DNA of 64,000 bases from Heloderma charlesbogerti (lineage: Eukaryota; Chordata; Lepidosauria; Squamata; Helodermatidae). Below the pieces are notes generated by a model that made no database searches, was not told where the DNA came from, and saw only the letters and a program-made list of their open reading frames with translations. The stretch covers positions 186,001 to 250,000 of the forward strand of contig JANEZZ010001409.1 in NCBI GenBank assembly GCA_026122225.1, given 5' to 3'. Of the stretch, positions 30,321-40,042 are shown in pieces (position 1 is the first letter of the stretch; each line of letters begins with the position of its first letter). The position numbers and the translations under genes were made by a program.

Positions 30321-30898
30321 TGGACTGAATTCCTCACATATCCCTATAATAAACAGATGGACATTTTTGGAAGACATGCTGGAAAAACTCCTAATGGAAG
30401 GGCTATTTTTATTATTTTTTACTCTGTTGAATGAGTAGCATCGGTGCAGCCCCTGCTGAAATGTCCTCTTTCTTGACACAGAATGCAGAGGCATCAGTGA
30501 AGTCTTCTGAAAGGAGTTTGTGCATGCCAATGGATAGATAATTAATGAGTAATGAAGCTAGGCCGCTGTAGTGGAACCAAGGAGTTATCTCAAAATATTA
30601 TACACAGCTAGACAATGGTTTTGCTTTGTTTCTGAACCATGATGGCATCATTAAAGAAAAACAACAACACAGATTAATTCAGCCTTTTCAGTTCAAAAGA
30701 ATTAGTCACACCTGTTTTTGTATTCTAATTCACTGTTTATGTATTCCCATCTGCCGATGTATATATATTTTTAATCTGTGCATCATGCTCAAGAATCACC
30801 TGCTTACAAGCCTTATCATTCAATAGTCTGCGCAGTACAAAAAGCTCCTGCTGAACAATACCCAAAGCCTTCTTGTCGTTCAGTGACAGGCATCACTA
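30321..30898. other. Unassigned AT-rich sequence
   Basis: I recognise no gene, RNA or repeat here. Confidence 0.4.
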
Positions 30899-31345
30899 GT
30901 GAGGCTGTGTGGTGTAGTGGTTAGAGTATCAGTCTGCAATGGAGGAGGGCACAGGTTGAAATCCCCACTCAGGTATGAATCCAGGGCCAGCCCTACCATT
31001 AGGCAGAGTGGGGCAGTTGCCTTAGGTGACAGATGCTGAGAGGTGGCAGCGAGATGCTACAGGAGAAAGCTGTGTGCCACACAGCCTGCCCTGTGCTGCT
31101 TCAGGTAGTCTGTTGCCTTCAGGTGTTGTAGACGATATTGTCCCATCACCAGTGCCGAAGCTTTAATTGTCAGTCTACTCAGATTTTGTACATAGAATGG
31201 GAGAAGGCACCATCTTGTTCTTCTCCCCAGGCAGCAAAATATCTTGGGCTGGCCTTGTATAACTCTCACTTGAGCTAGTCACCATCTCTCAGCCTAACCT
31301 ACTTTACAGGGCTGTTGTGAGGATACAACACAGCTGTTAAAGATG
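30899..31345 (+). repeat. MIR-like SINE split by a MITE
   Basis: The tRNA-like head GTGTGGTGTAGTGGTTAGAG, with a B-box-like GGTTGAAATCCCCAC, continues after the insertion with CACTTGAGCTAGTCACC, CTCTCAGCCTAACCTAC and CAGGGCTGTTGTGAGGATA, the typical MIR/CORE-type order. Positions 30982-31257 are the inserted MITE. Confidence 0.68.
30982..31257. mobile_element. hAT-like MITE with CAGGGCCAGCCC ends
   Basis: The 276-bp element has inverted ends CAGGGCCAGCCCTACCATTAG and ATCTTGGGCTGGCCTTG. The flanks TATGAATC and TATAACTC match at 6 of 8 positions. It is the same family as the MITE that hosts the BovB at 16673-20217 and gives that element's uninterrupted layout. Confidence 0.7.
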
Positions 31346-31615
31346 AACAGTGTGTCCAGAATGAAAGAGAGAGGGGCAACCCAGTTCTCTATCACAAGCA
31401 CGAAGACACAGGGATTCAATTCTGTATCACAAACATGAAGACAAAGGGTTTTGAAGCCAGACTGTGAAGCACTCAATGGCCCCTGCCTAGATGGATGGAT
31501 GGATCAATAATATGTCAGTTTTACTTTCTTCCACTTTACTAAGAAATTTGCAAAGTTTGGGAAGTTCTTATCAACAAAATGAACTGATTAATGTTTTCAC
31601 CCATCCTTACTGGAG

Positions 31616-32119
31616 TAGGGGTGGAGGAGAATTCTGCCACAGACTCCAATGAGGCCAGATTCTTTAGAATCCTGCCCCCCGGAGTCCGTGGCAGAACGGA
31701 CCATTCCCCCCCGCCACCCTGCAAACGTCATCCCGGACAGACCCTACCTGGTGCTGGCCAGGTCCAGGTCTGTCTGCTGAGTCTTTGCATCCACTGCCAG
31801 TGTGCGGATGCAAATGGTGTCTGGCATAGTGGATGCCATTTGTGTCCCTGGTCTTTTTGTGATAGGCTACGTAAATATTTATGTAGCCTATCACAAAAGG
31901 ACCAGGGATGCAAATGGTGTCTGCTATACCGGATGCCAGTTGCGTCCGCACACCGGTAGGGCAGCGGATGAAAGTCCGGCTGCAGATGGGCCCGGCTGGC
32001 AGCTCCGTGGACTCACCGCAGAGCGGAGCTGACTGGGGAGATTCCGGGGGGAGGAACAGATCACCTCCCCCCCTGTGGACCCCCCAGTTGGATCGGTGAG
32101 TGGGGTTCGTACACCCCTA
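31616..32119. mobile_element. Foldback hAT-like element E
   Basis: The 504-bp element has TSD TACTGGAG/TACTGGAA (31608-31615, 32120-32127; 7 of 8). The ends are TAGGGGTGGAGGAGAATTC and GGGGTTCGTACACCCCTA. The inner array is one beta-alpha-beta palindrome (31802-31951). The left end has a subterminal inverted repeat around GGATTCTAAAG / CTTTAGAATCC. Its close relative is element Y (54322-55708). Confidence 0.85.
31802..31951. repeat. 150-bp palindrome, beta-alpha-beta
   Basis: The arms run from GTGCGGATGCAAATGG to the mirror end at GTTGCGTCCGCAC. The centre lies at 31876/31877 in the alpha stem, and both arms are exactly 75 bases long. Confidence 0.85.
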
Positions 32120-32202
32120 TACTGGAACCAGTCAAACCAGAAGTCCCCAGTCTAGGTATAAGGCAGCTTTTGGGGGGCTTTTATCTATAACACCATGCTC
32201 AC

Positions 32203-32211
32203 TCTTCTTCT

Positions 32212-32249
<38 letters not shown>

Positions 32250-32280
32250 CTCTTCCTCTTCTTCTTCTTCTTCTTTACTC
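32203..32280. repeat. (CTT)n microsatellite
   Basis: A pyrimidine-pure CTT/CCT run of nearly 80 bases on the plus strand; the frames across it are artefacts. Confidence 0.95.
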
Positions 32281-32865
32281 TACTTTTCCATAATCATGGC
32301 TGCCTGAGGCCATTCCCAGTGGAAATTTCTTGATCAGCAACAAGAGAGGGGAGTTATTTGTTCGTTGTCTCTGTTTCATCTTCTCATCCTCTTTTCCTTA
32401 CTCACTTGCATTGTGCTTTTCAAAGACTGTAATTACTCTCAATGCTCCTTGGAGCATTCAAATGACTGTTTATACAGGAATCCCAAACTGCTTTCAGTAC
32501 ATTTGCAAAGCTTGCTCTATTATTTGCCATATTCTTGACTTGGGCTGTATTGTTTGGGGTGACATTTTAAATTGTTGTGTGGGACCCTGAATGGTGTGTG
32601 GATGTCTACAAGGAGACACTGACAGTTTGTTTAAGGCAGAGGGAAGGAGCAACATATACACGATATACTTTGTTTTGGCACCATTTCCCAAACTTCTGAT
32701 AGTCAAGGGGCTAATTTCTGAGTGGTGAATGAGAGGTGAATGAAAATGTTCCTCACCCCAATTTGCTGCACTTTTTGCAGGTGGTGAACATGGGGGTGCA
32801 ATTTCAGTTATTCGTGTGTGGTGGGGGGTATGAAAAGCTGCAAAAAAGCTGCAAAAGGTGTGTGT
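32281..32865. other. Unassigned sequence
   Basis: No supported gene or repeat is present between the CTT tract and the MITE at 32866. Confidence 0.35.
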
Positions 32866-33067
32866 CATTGGAGGGTGGTGGCTCTGATTTTGGTAGGGCT
32901 GTGAATCCATTCTGGGTTTCAGCCAGAACCAACCAGAACTCTGAAGGAGTTATCCAATGAGTGGAGCCCTATGCCAGAAACAGGTTCAGAACCTTGGATA
33001 GTTCCTTTAGAATTTTGGCGGGTCCGGATTGAAACCCACCGAGATTAGAGCAACCAGCCTCCACTAG
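32866..33067. mobile_element. hAT-like MITE with GGAGGGTGGTGGCTC ends, copy 1
   Basis: The ends are CATTGGAGGGTGGTGGCTC and GCAACCAGCCTCCACTAG. The body is a palindrome with TTTCAGCCAGAACCAACCAG on one side and TTGGATAGTTCCTTTAGAATTTTGGCGGG on the other side (shown partly). The flanks are GTGTGTGT (32858-32865) and TGTGTGTG (33068-33075). A better copy is at 37305-37525. Confidence 0.62.
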
Positions 33068-33265
33068 TGTGTGTGAGACAGAGAGAGAGAGAGTGAGGGG
33101 GAGGGGTACAACTGACTTCTTTGTTTCACCAAACAAAGTGTGTGTGTTTTTCAATCTTTCCCACTTGGTGACCAAGATCCCCCCCTAAACAAATGACCAC
33201 CACTACTACCAATGTGAAGTTCCCACACCCACAAACCTTTCATAGATTTTCACCTCTTGAAATCA

Positions 33266-33515
33266 CTTCCCTCCAATGGTATAGTGGTAAACGTTACATT
33301 TTAGGTATTCATCGTAACGGTCCCCTTAGCCATGCCCCCAGGAGACTCCAAAAATATAGGCAACGGTGTTGACCCCATATCAACAAACCAGCACTAGCAG
33401 TTTTATCACCACCAGGAGCAGATCTTTGGTAAAGCTAATGGGTCTTCATTGCTCATTCTAGACCAAGCCAGACCAAGGCACTTTGCATTAAAATAAGGAA
33501 CAATATATTGCTGCT
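33266..33515. repeat. S-family repeat, uninterrupted copy
   Basis: It is colinear with the split copy at 8740-9425 and shows the R-element target CCACCAGGAGCAGATC intact near 33402-33420. The class is unknown. Confidence 0.6.
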
Positions 33516-33598
33516 GGGGGGGGGGGGATATCTCTGCAGCTACTATGAGAATTTCAGGAGAAGGATTCTGAGTGGGTTGGTAGCTGACATCAGCATTA

Positions 33599-33633
33599 AC
33601 AACAACAACAACAATAATAATAATAATAATAAA
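33599..33633. repeat. (AAC)n(AAT)n microsatellite
   Basis: A short trinucleotide run of AAC passes into AAT. Confidence 0.9.
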
Positions 33634-33705
33634 AATGCTAGTGTTGCATCACTGCCAGCCATGGCCCCACTGCACCATGGCTTCCCCCTAGTTTGGGGAG
33701 AGGGA

Positions 33706-34105
33706 TAGAGATGTGTAAATCCACAAAATGTGAGCTCACTGAAGTTCTCTGAACTCCATCTCGAAGCGCCTTCCAAGTTTGTATGAGATTGCAAGCTTGG
33801 CCTTTTCCTTTTTCGCATGACAATCTGTGCATACTTTCCAAATGTATGCACCAATTGTGCACATCTTAGAAAGGTAGGCATGCTTCTCCCATTGACAGAA
33901 GCATATTTGCACACATTTTTCAAAAGTACTCATTTTTCTCACACACATTTTTCAGACGTATGCATGCTATTGAACACAATTGCTTTTGGTCAGTGAATCG
34001 CACTGTGAGCTCAGAAATGTGTGGCCTTCGACTGCAGATTGCGTCCCAGTGGGTGTTTGATCCAGAAGGTGCAGAGTGGGTCAATCATGATCAAAAAGAA
34101 ACTGT
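33706..34105 (+). mobile_element. R-family MITE, diverged
   Basis: It starts TAGAGATGTGTAAATCCAC and follows the R order (GTGAGCTCACTGAAGTTC, TTTTTCGCATGACAATC, CTCCCATTGACAGAAG, GACTGCAGATTGCGTCC, GATCATGATC-like TCAATCATGATC). The right end merges into the next repeat, so no TSD can be read. Confidence 0.6.
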
Positions 34106-34357
34106 AGTGTTGCATAAATGGGCCTCTTTACAGCCACCATTTATGTAAAATCAGCCTTTTTGGAAAAGGCCAAGCCGCCATTTTGCGCAGAATGGTGGCT
34201 CGGAAGAGCAGCGGGGCCTGCCACTCATCAGGCACCACTCGCCGGGTGCTTGTGGACCATCGGGCCACTCACAGCACACAGCAAGCAGGGTCAAGAAGCC
34301 AGCAAAGGTCCGGCAAACAGCACATGGCACGGATGAGGGTGAGTTTGCCTATCCCTA
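34106..34357 (-). mobile_element. J-family hAT-like element, left part missing
   Basis: The right end GGTGAGTTTGCCTATCCCTA is the reverse complement of the J start at 45159 (TAGGGATGGGCAAACTCACC). The core has CCACCATTTATGTAAAATC and AGCCGCCATTTTGCGCAG. Its left end cannot be located next to the R element. Confidence 0.55.
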
Positions 34358-34829
34358 GTTCCATCCCATTTCCACCTCCATCTTTTCATTAAAAGAAACA
34401 CACATGTTCACAACTGAATTTGCCTTTAAATACATGTTTTATAACAAAAAGTACACATATGTTATGTGCATATTATACTAAAATGCAATTTTTTAGAAGC
34501 ATATTAGTATGTTTGTTGAACTGATACCTATATTGCAAAGTTTGGAGAAGTGCAAAATCCGAAGGATAAGTGTTCTGATCCACATATTAGTCAAAGAAAT
34601 GTGAATTAGGTCAGTTTACTAAAGATGTAGACTGAGCAACATCCTCAAGCATCCCTTTCCTCTCCTCTGTGAATACTTGTGAACAACACTGATAAGAGAC
34701 TCTGTTCTTTATACATATGTGATTATTGCTGTAGCAGGACTTGTCTTACAATTATGCTAGTGTAAGGGAATCTTTGACCTTTGCTGGCAAGACAGGATGG
34801 CTGACAATGCTACTGTTTTTACTTTTGGC
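34358..34829. other. Unassigned sequence
   Basis: AT-rich sequence without recognised features. Confidence 0.35.
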
Positions 34830-35267
34830 TAGGAATGGGGCAAAATTCATTCAGGTTACAAACTTCCCTAGTTTTTCACTTTTGAATCACTATGCAAACT
34901 GAAATTCAATTCTCCTTCGAAATTCACACTTTTCTGAATTTTGCAATGGAGTTATCCAATCAAACAAATGCATACAAAATGTCTGTGTTAGGGTAAAATC
35001 ACATTCAAAAATGCATTATGTTAGGAAAATGGCTTACAAAAAGTCTGTATATTAGGAAAATACACCTACAAAAATATTTTGTTTAGAGAAATGTGAACAC
35101 AAGTGCTTAATGAATTGTCATACAAACTTAAAAATCAAATGATCCAACTTCAGGGTGGGCTAAACTCAAGATAGGAGAAATTCTCAATGTTTGAGGTAAA
35201 GCAAACCTTAAGATTTAGAAAATGAGAACCTGAGAGAAATCAATATTGTCAGATTCATCCATCCCTA
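34830..35267. mobile_element. AT-rich hAT-like MITE, 438 bp
   Basis: It has a perfect 8-bp TSD CTTTTGGC (34822-34829, 35268-35275). The ends are TAGGAATGGGGCAAAATTC and CAGATTCATCCATCCCTA. The interior repeats TTAGG-AAAATG-CTTACAAAAA-type phrases. It is non-coding and of a different family from the foldback elements, but has the same terminal signature. Confidence 0.82.
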
Positions 35268-35275
35268 CTTTTGGC

Positions 35276-35731
35276 TGTCCATGTTTTCCCCAACTCTCGT
35301 TTTCTTTATCCTGCTGTTGACATTTGAATTTTGAATTTCCATTGCATTCCTCTCCCAATGGTAAGCGAAGAACATCCAAAAGCAAAGCAAAGAGCTTGGT
35401 CAATATCCCAACTCTTAAAAAGTCATAACAAAGCTGGCAAGAGCTGGACTTGAGAGACAATCTGGATTCCAAGCTGCCGCCTGATGTTCTTTGGACATTT
35501 CCCCACCCCCACCCCGCCAAAGTAGCATTTGGTGTTGGGATGTAATATTTTTGCAATGAGTCATTTTTGGCTAATGAACCCTAGATTTATTTAGCTAACA
35601 AAATCTCCAGTGCAATGGATCTGCCAGTTTCCTCCCTTAGTCAATGCCAAGGCTGTGCCCTTAAACTTGTATGGAGCTAATTGGGTCGGCAGGAGAATCG
35701 GCACCTCGCCATATTCCCTTTTGCAGATTAA
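35276..35731. other. Unassigned sequence
   Basis: I see no supported gene or repeat. It shows no relative elsewhere in the window. Confidence 0.35.
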
Positions 35732-35739
35732 AAAGAAAG

Positions 35740-36540
35740 TAGGGATGGTGGAGAATTTCTCCCCGAAACTTCGGGGGGCTGAGCGCCAACATGTTCGGCC
35801 CCCCGAACATGTTTCAGGGAGAAATTCTCCGCACTCCCCCACCCCCCGCACCCCCCCCGGGACAGGACTTACCTTTGCCGAATGTCCCTCCCAGCGGCGG
35901 GTCCGGCCGGTGGTTCGGCGGGTGTTCGTGCGGGGTGGGAGGGGCAGATCCACTGCTGCCGCCGCCATTCCAATAAAAGAAAAAAAAAAACACCCCCGTG
36001 ATAGGCTACGTGATGATTAACGTAGCCTATCATGGCTAGATTCGCAAAGTCAGCTGTGATAGGCTACGTAAATCGTCATGTAGCCTATCATGGGTGACTT
36101 TAAAAAAAAAAAGTGCGTACGGATAATTGCGGCCCCCATAGGGAGCCGCCATTCCCGTTCCTTATTTGGTTGCTGTAGTCTACGTAAATCTTTACGTAGA
36201 CTACAGCGACCAAATAAGGAACGGGAATGGCGGCTCCCTATGGGGGCTGCCATTTGCGTACGCGCTTTTTTTTTTTTTAAAGTCATCCGTGATAGGCTAC
36301 GTGATGATTAACGTAGCCTATCATGGCTGACTTTGCAGATCTAGCCATGATAGGCTACGTTAATCATCACGTAGCCTATCACGGGGGCGTTTTTTGTTTT
36401 TTTTTTAAACTTTGGAGTTCATGGCCGGGCGAGGCGGGAAGCCTCCCCCCCCGGCCTGAACTTCGTGGGGGGAACAGCGAAGTGCCTCCCCCCCCACGAA
36501 CAAGCTCCGATGACAGGTAAGTGACTTTCGTCCACCCCTA
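35740..36540. mobile_element. Foldback hAT-like element F
   Basis: The 801-bp element has a perfect TSD AAAGAAAG (35732-35739, 36541-36548). The ends are TAGGGATGGTGGAGAATTTC and GTGACTTTCGTCCACCCCTA. The left end has the same subterminal hairpin as the copy in BovB (27740). The central 395 bp are a near-perfect palindrome. The right end carries GGCCGGGCGAGGCGGGAAGC and CAGGTAAGTG. It is the same subfamily as 27740-28620. Confidence 0.92.
35993..36387. repeat. 395-bp near-perfect palindrome without spacer
   Basis: The centre is at 36189/36190 inside GTCTACGTAAATCTTTACGTAGAC. The arms extend 197-198 bp each side, from CCCCCGTGATAGGC to GCCTATCACGGGGG, through alpha-alpha-beta on one side and beta-alpha-alpha on the other. 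By eye the arms differ at only about a dozen positions, including GATAATTGCGG against GCAAATGGCAG. Confidence 0.9.
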
Positions 36541-36548
36541 AAAGAAAG

Positions 36549-36917
36549 AGATGCGTTCCCAGTTGGGCGCCTTTTTCTGGATGAGCCTGAGTTGTTACTA
36601 TATTACCCCCCTCTCTATACTAATTACAGATGGAAAAAAAGAGATACCTTGACAGGCCTATAAATAAGAGAAAGATAAGAAAAGGACAACCTTGTTAATG
36701 ACCTCTATTCAGTGGAGAAACTCTACAAAATCAATGCTTAGCTCACTTCCGGAGGAGAATGCAGCTGCATCGATTCTGGTTTATAATTAAATTGTAGACA
36801 TTTAGCCTAATTTGAGTGCACGTGACTCTTTCTCTGTTCACTGGGCAGCTGGGAAAAAAAGCTGGATCACCCCCACCTCAAAGCTATTGAAACATGCTTT
36901 ATTCCTTCTTCTGAGGA
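36549..36917. other. Single-copy-looking sequence
   Basis: No gene is recognised. Positions 36640-36830 (GACCTCTATTCAGTGGAG, GCAGCTGCATCGATTCTGG, TAATTAAATTGTAGACATT) have homeobox-like TAAT motifs and no repeat relative, so this is a possible regulatory or conserved noncoding stretch. That is an inference from composition only. Confidence 0.3.
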
Positions 36918-37245
36918 GTGGCCATAGCTCAGTGATGGAGCCCATGCCAAAGGTCTCAGGCAGAATCTCTAAAAAGGTCTCGGTTAGCAGAGGTAAGGAA
37001 GAAGCCTACAAGAGAACATAGACCATCCTTGCCCAATCTGATCCCCTCTAGATGTTTTAGATTTCAACCCCCATCAGCCCCAGACATCATGGCTAATGGT
37101 CAGGAAATCTGGGAGTTGTAGTTCAAAACGTCTGGAGGGCATCTGGTTGGAGAAGACTGACCTAGACACTGATTATCAGTAAGAGAAGACAAGACTGGGC
37201 TAGACAGACCAACAGTTTGAGTTGGCATAAGGGAGTTTCATATGA
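36918..37245 (+). repeat. tRNA-derived SINE split by a MITE
   Basis: The head GTGGCCATAGCTCAGTGATGG matches the A-box region of 14870-15060. The tail GGGCTAGACAGACCAACAG and GGCATAAGGGAGTTTCATATG follows after the CCAGATGT-type MITE at about 37022-37165. The B box is degenerate. Confidence 0.6.
37022..37165. repeat. Short inverted-repeat MITE, CCAGATGT family, copy 2
   Basis: CCCTCTAGATGTTTTAGATTTCAAC and GTTGTAGTTCAAAACGTCTGGAGGG are its arms, with CATCATGGCTAATGGTCAGG in the middle. It sits inside a SINE, so it is mobile, though a clear TSD is not readable. Confidence 0.6.
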
Positions 37246-37269
37246 TCTGCTTTACAAATTGTATTCCTC

Positions 37270-37680
37270 TCCAAACATAGAAACACAGGAAGCCACGTTA
37301 TACTCAGTGGAGGGTGGTGGCTCTGACTTCGGTAGGGCTGTGAGTGAAATTCCGGGTTTCAGTCAGAACCAGCCAGAAGTCTAAGGGAGCTATCCATGGT
37401 TCTGAACCCTATCCCCAAAATAGGTTCAGCACCTTGGATAGCTCCTTTAGGCTTCTGGCTGGTTCTGACTGAAACCTCAAATGGCTTTACAGCCTCACCA
37501 CAATGGGAGCCACCAGCCTCTGCTGATTATACTGAGTCAGAACATTGATTCGTCTAGCCTGGTAATGTCAACACTGACTGGCAGCACCTCTCCAAGGTTT
37601 CAGGGAAGATTTCATTTCTTCCTACCCCTATCTGGGCAAGCCCTGTCATTCTGGAGAACCTTGGAAGACAGAAAAAAAAA
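37270..37680 (-). repeat. tRNA-derived SINE, minus strand, split by a MITE
   Basis: ACACAGGAAGCCACGTTATACT, then after the insertion ACTGAGTCAGAACATTGATTC, GTCTAGCCTGG and ACTGACTGGCAGCACCTCTCC. This is the reverse complement of the 3' half of the SINE at 14870-15060. Confidence 0.62.
37305..37525. mobile_element. hAT-like MITE with GGAGGGTGGTGGCTC ends, copy 2
   Basis: The 221-bp element has TSD GTTATACT/ATTATACT (37297-37304, 37526-37533; 7 of 8). The ends CAGTGGAGGGTGGTGGCTC and GGGAGCCACCAGCCTCTGCTG are inverted repeats. The body is an inverted repeat around CCCTATCCCCAAAATAGG. A third start-like fragment occurs near 50385. Confidence 0.75.
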
Positions 37681-37689
37681 ATCAAAGTG

Positions 37690-39000
37690 ATGGTGATAGA
37701 CTGGAGCGCTGGGCAGAAAACAACAGAATGACATTGAATAGGGATCAATGCCAAGTTCTGCACCTAGGAAAAAGAAACCAAATGCACAGTTACAAGATGG
37801 GGGATACGTGGCTCAACCACACTACAAGCGGGAAGGATCTTGGAATTGTTGTAGATCACAATCTGAATATGAGCCAACAATGTGATGTGGCTGCAAAAAA
37901 GGCAAATGCTCTTTTGGGCTGCATTAATAGAAGTATAGCTTCCAAATCCTGGGAAGTACTAGTCCCCCTCTACTCAGCACTGGTTAGGCCTCATCTGGAG
38001 TGCTGTGTCCAGTTCTGGGTAGGGATATCCACTGCGGATTCAAATGAAGCCGGGTTCTTTGGAATCCAGCCTTCAGAATCCACGGCGGATCAGCCCCACT
38101 TACCTCCGCTCCAGGAGGATTCCACGCAGAATGGCACTCAGCTGCTTGCTCAACCGGAGCTGTTCCCCTCCACGCCGACTGCCATTTTTTTTAAGGCGAT
38201 TGGCAGGATGTGCCCATAGACTTATACACAAAATAGAGCTGTGAATCTTGTGTATATGTCTATGGACACATAGACTTATACACAAGATTCATGGATCCAT
38301 TTTGCGATTTTTTTTAAAAAATGGCAATTGGCATGGAGACGAACGGGACGGGTCCAGGAGGCAAGCGGCCCTCAAGCTGGGCGGCTCTGCAGAATCCTCA
38401 TGGAGCAGAGCCACTTTGGATGATTCTGCGGGGGGAGGAATGGATCATCTCCCTCCCCGGGGCAGATTCCCCACCAGAACGGATGGTGGGGAATCCATAC
38501 ACCCCTAGTTCTAGGCACTGCACTTTAAGAAGGATGCAGACAAGCTGGAGAAGGTTCAGAGGAAGGCAACGAAGATGATCAGAGGACTGGAAACAAAGCC
38601 CTATGAGGAGAGACTGAAGGAACTGGCCATGTTTAGCCTTGAGAAGAGAAGACTGAGGGGAGAGATGATAGCGCTCTTCAAGTACTTGAAAGGTTGCCAC
38701 AGAAAGGAGGGCCAGGATCTCTTCTTGATCATCCCAGGAAGCCACAGAATCATGGGCTCAAGTTCCAGGAAGCCAGAAACCGGCTGAACATCAGGAAAAA
38801 CTTCCTGACTGTTAGATCAATATGACAATGGAACCAATGACCTAGGGAGGTGGTGGGCTCTCCCACACTGGAGGCATTCAAGATGAAGCTAGATAGCCAT
38901 CTGTCAGGGACGCTTTGACTTGGACTCCTGCACTGAGCAAAGGATTGGACTCAATGGTCTTATAGGCCCCTCTCAACCCTAGTATTCTATGATTCTAAGC
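37690..39000 (+). pseudogene. CR1 LINE 3' part (RT C-terminus and tail), split by a foldback element
   Basis: Before the insertion the frame reads DQCQVLHLGKRN, DLGIVVDHNLNMSQQCD, AAKKANALLGCINRSI and LVPLYSALVRPHLECC, the CR1 reverse-transcriptase C-terminal part. After 38508 it continues with KVQRKATKMIRGLE-like and YEERLKELAMFSLEKRRLRGE sequence (frame-broken) and ends in the CR1 tail GGACTCAATGGTCTTATAGG ... AGTATTCTATGATTCTA. There is no 5' end and no intact ORF. Confidence 0.85.
38020..38507. mobile_element. Foldback hAT-like element V, inside CR1
   Basis: The 488-bp element has TSD GTTCTGGG/GTTCTAGG (38012-38019, 38508-38515; 7 of 8). The host CR1 is colinear across the gap, giving the empty site. 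The ends are TAGGGATATCCACTGCGG and GGAATCCATACACCCCTA. The core at about 38170-38335 is a palindrome around ATGTCTATGGACACATAGAC with arms containing ATACACAAGATTC. It lacks the alpha and beta sequences but has the same architecture, with CCCACTTACCTCC near the left end. Confidence 0.85.
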
Positions 39001-39315
39001 CTGTGACTGAACCTCGGACCTTCTACATGAAAAACAACAGTATCACCAACATTCTTCTCATTACCTATCCATAGGGATGGCCGTTGCAGGGAAATACAGC
39101 CCATTTGGGGCCCAACAGTTCCCCATGACAGACCCAGCTCACCTTGCATTAGCGAGCCAAGCTGCACGGCAGTTCCTGAAACCTGGGAACTTTGCTGGGG
39201 ATTTTCTGTGCAAAATTGTAGGGTGATTTGCACAAAATCACAGCTGTAAATAGCACAATTTGCACAAAGTCACAGCCATAAATGATTTTTAGTTTATAAC
39301 TCTCTTCAGTGCATA
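39001..39315. other. Unassigned sequence
   Basis: About 39190-39290 has two imperfect copies of CACAAAATCACAGCTGTAAAT / CACAAAGTCACAGCCATAAAT. Otherwise nothing is recognised. Confidence 0.35.
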
Positions 39316-39888
39316 TATGGATAGGTGGTTCACTTACCCTGTTCAAGCTGGTGGGGAGTCCACAGATGGTGGGAGGTAATCTGTCCCTCCCCCCAGAATC
39401 CATCCAGGCCAGATCTGCTCCGCGTTGGTCCTGCGGAGCCGGCCGCCAGCTCCGCATTGCTGGCGAATGTCGATACAGCTGGCAGCCATTGCTGTGCTGT
39501 ATCTCTGTGCTAACTCTCCGGACATAAATGGTGTAGTGGGCGCCATTTGCAGATGTAAAGCTGGTGGAGTAGCCTAAATGAAGCCATACATGGCTGCATT
39601 TAGGCTAATCTACCAGCTTTACGGCCGCAAATGGCAGCCAGCCACTACGGCATTTGTGTCCAGAGAGTTAGCACAGCGATATGGCATGGCAATGGCTGCC
39701 GCCCTTATTGTCAGGGATGCGGGGCAGGCGGCCAGCTCCACAGGATCGATGCAGAGATGGATCTGACCCGAACAGATTCCGGGGGGAGGCGGAGGTGAGT
39801 GCTCCATTCTGCCACGGGCCGCAAATGGGGCCGGATGCTTAGAATCCGGCCTCATTGGGGTCCATGGCAGAATTCTCCCCCATCCCTA
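39316..39888. mobile_element. Foldback hAT-like element W
   Basis: The 573-bp element has TSD AGTGCATA/AGTACATA (39308-39315, 39889-39896; 7 of 8). The left end is worn (TATGGATAGGTGGTTCACTTACC) and the right end is GCAGAATTCTCCCCCATCCCTA. A 220-bp palindrome forms the core. The order of GC-rich block, palindrome, GC-rich block and subterminal GGCCGGATGCTTAGAATCCGGCC hairpin is that of the family. Confidence 0.8.
39481..39700. repeat. 220-bp palindrome of element W
   Basis: The arms run from GGCAGCCATTGC to GCAATGGCTGCC around the centre GCCATACATGGC (39582-39593). Beta-like stems (CGCCATTTGCAG, CGCAAATGGCAG) are present. In place of alpha it has GTAAAGCTGGTGGAGTAGCC, paired with GGCTAATCTACCAGCTTTAC. 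Confidence 0.8.
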
Positions 39889-39892
39889 AGTA

Positions 39893-40042
<150 letters not shown>

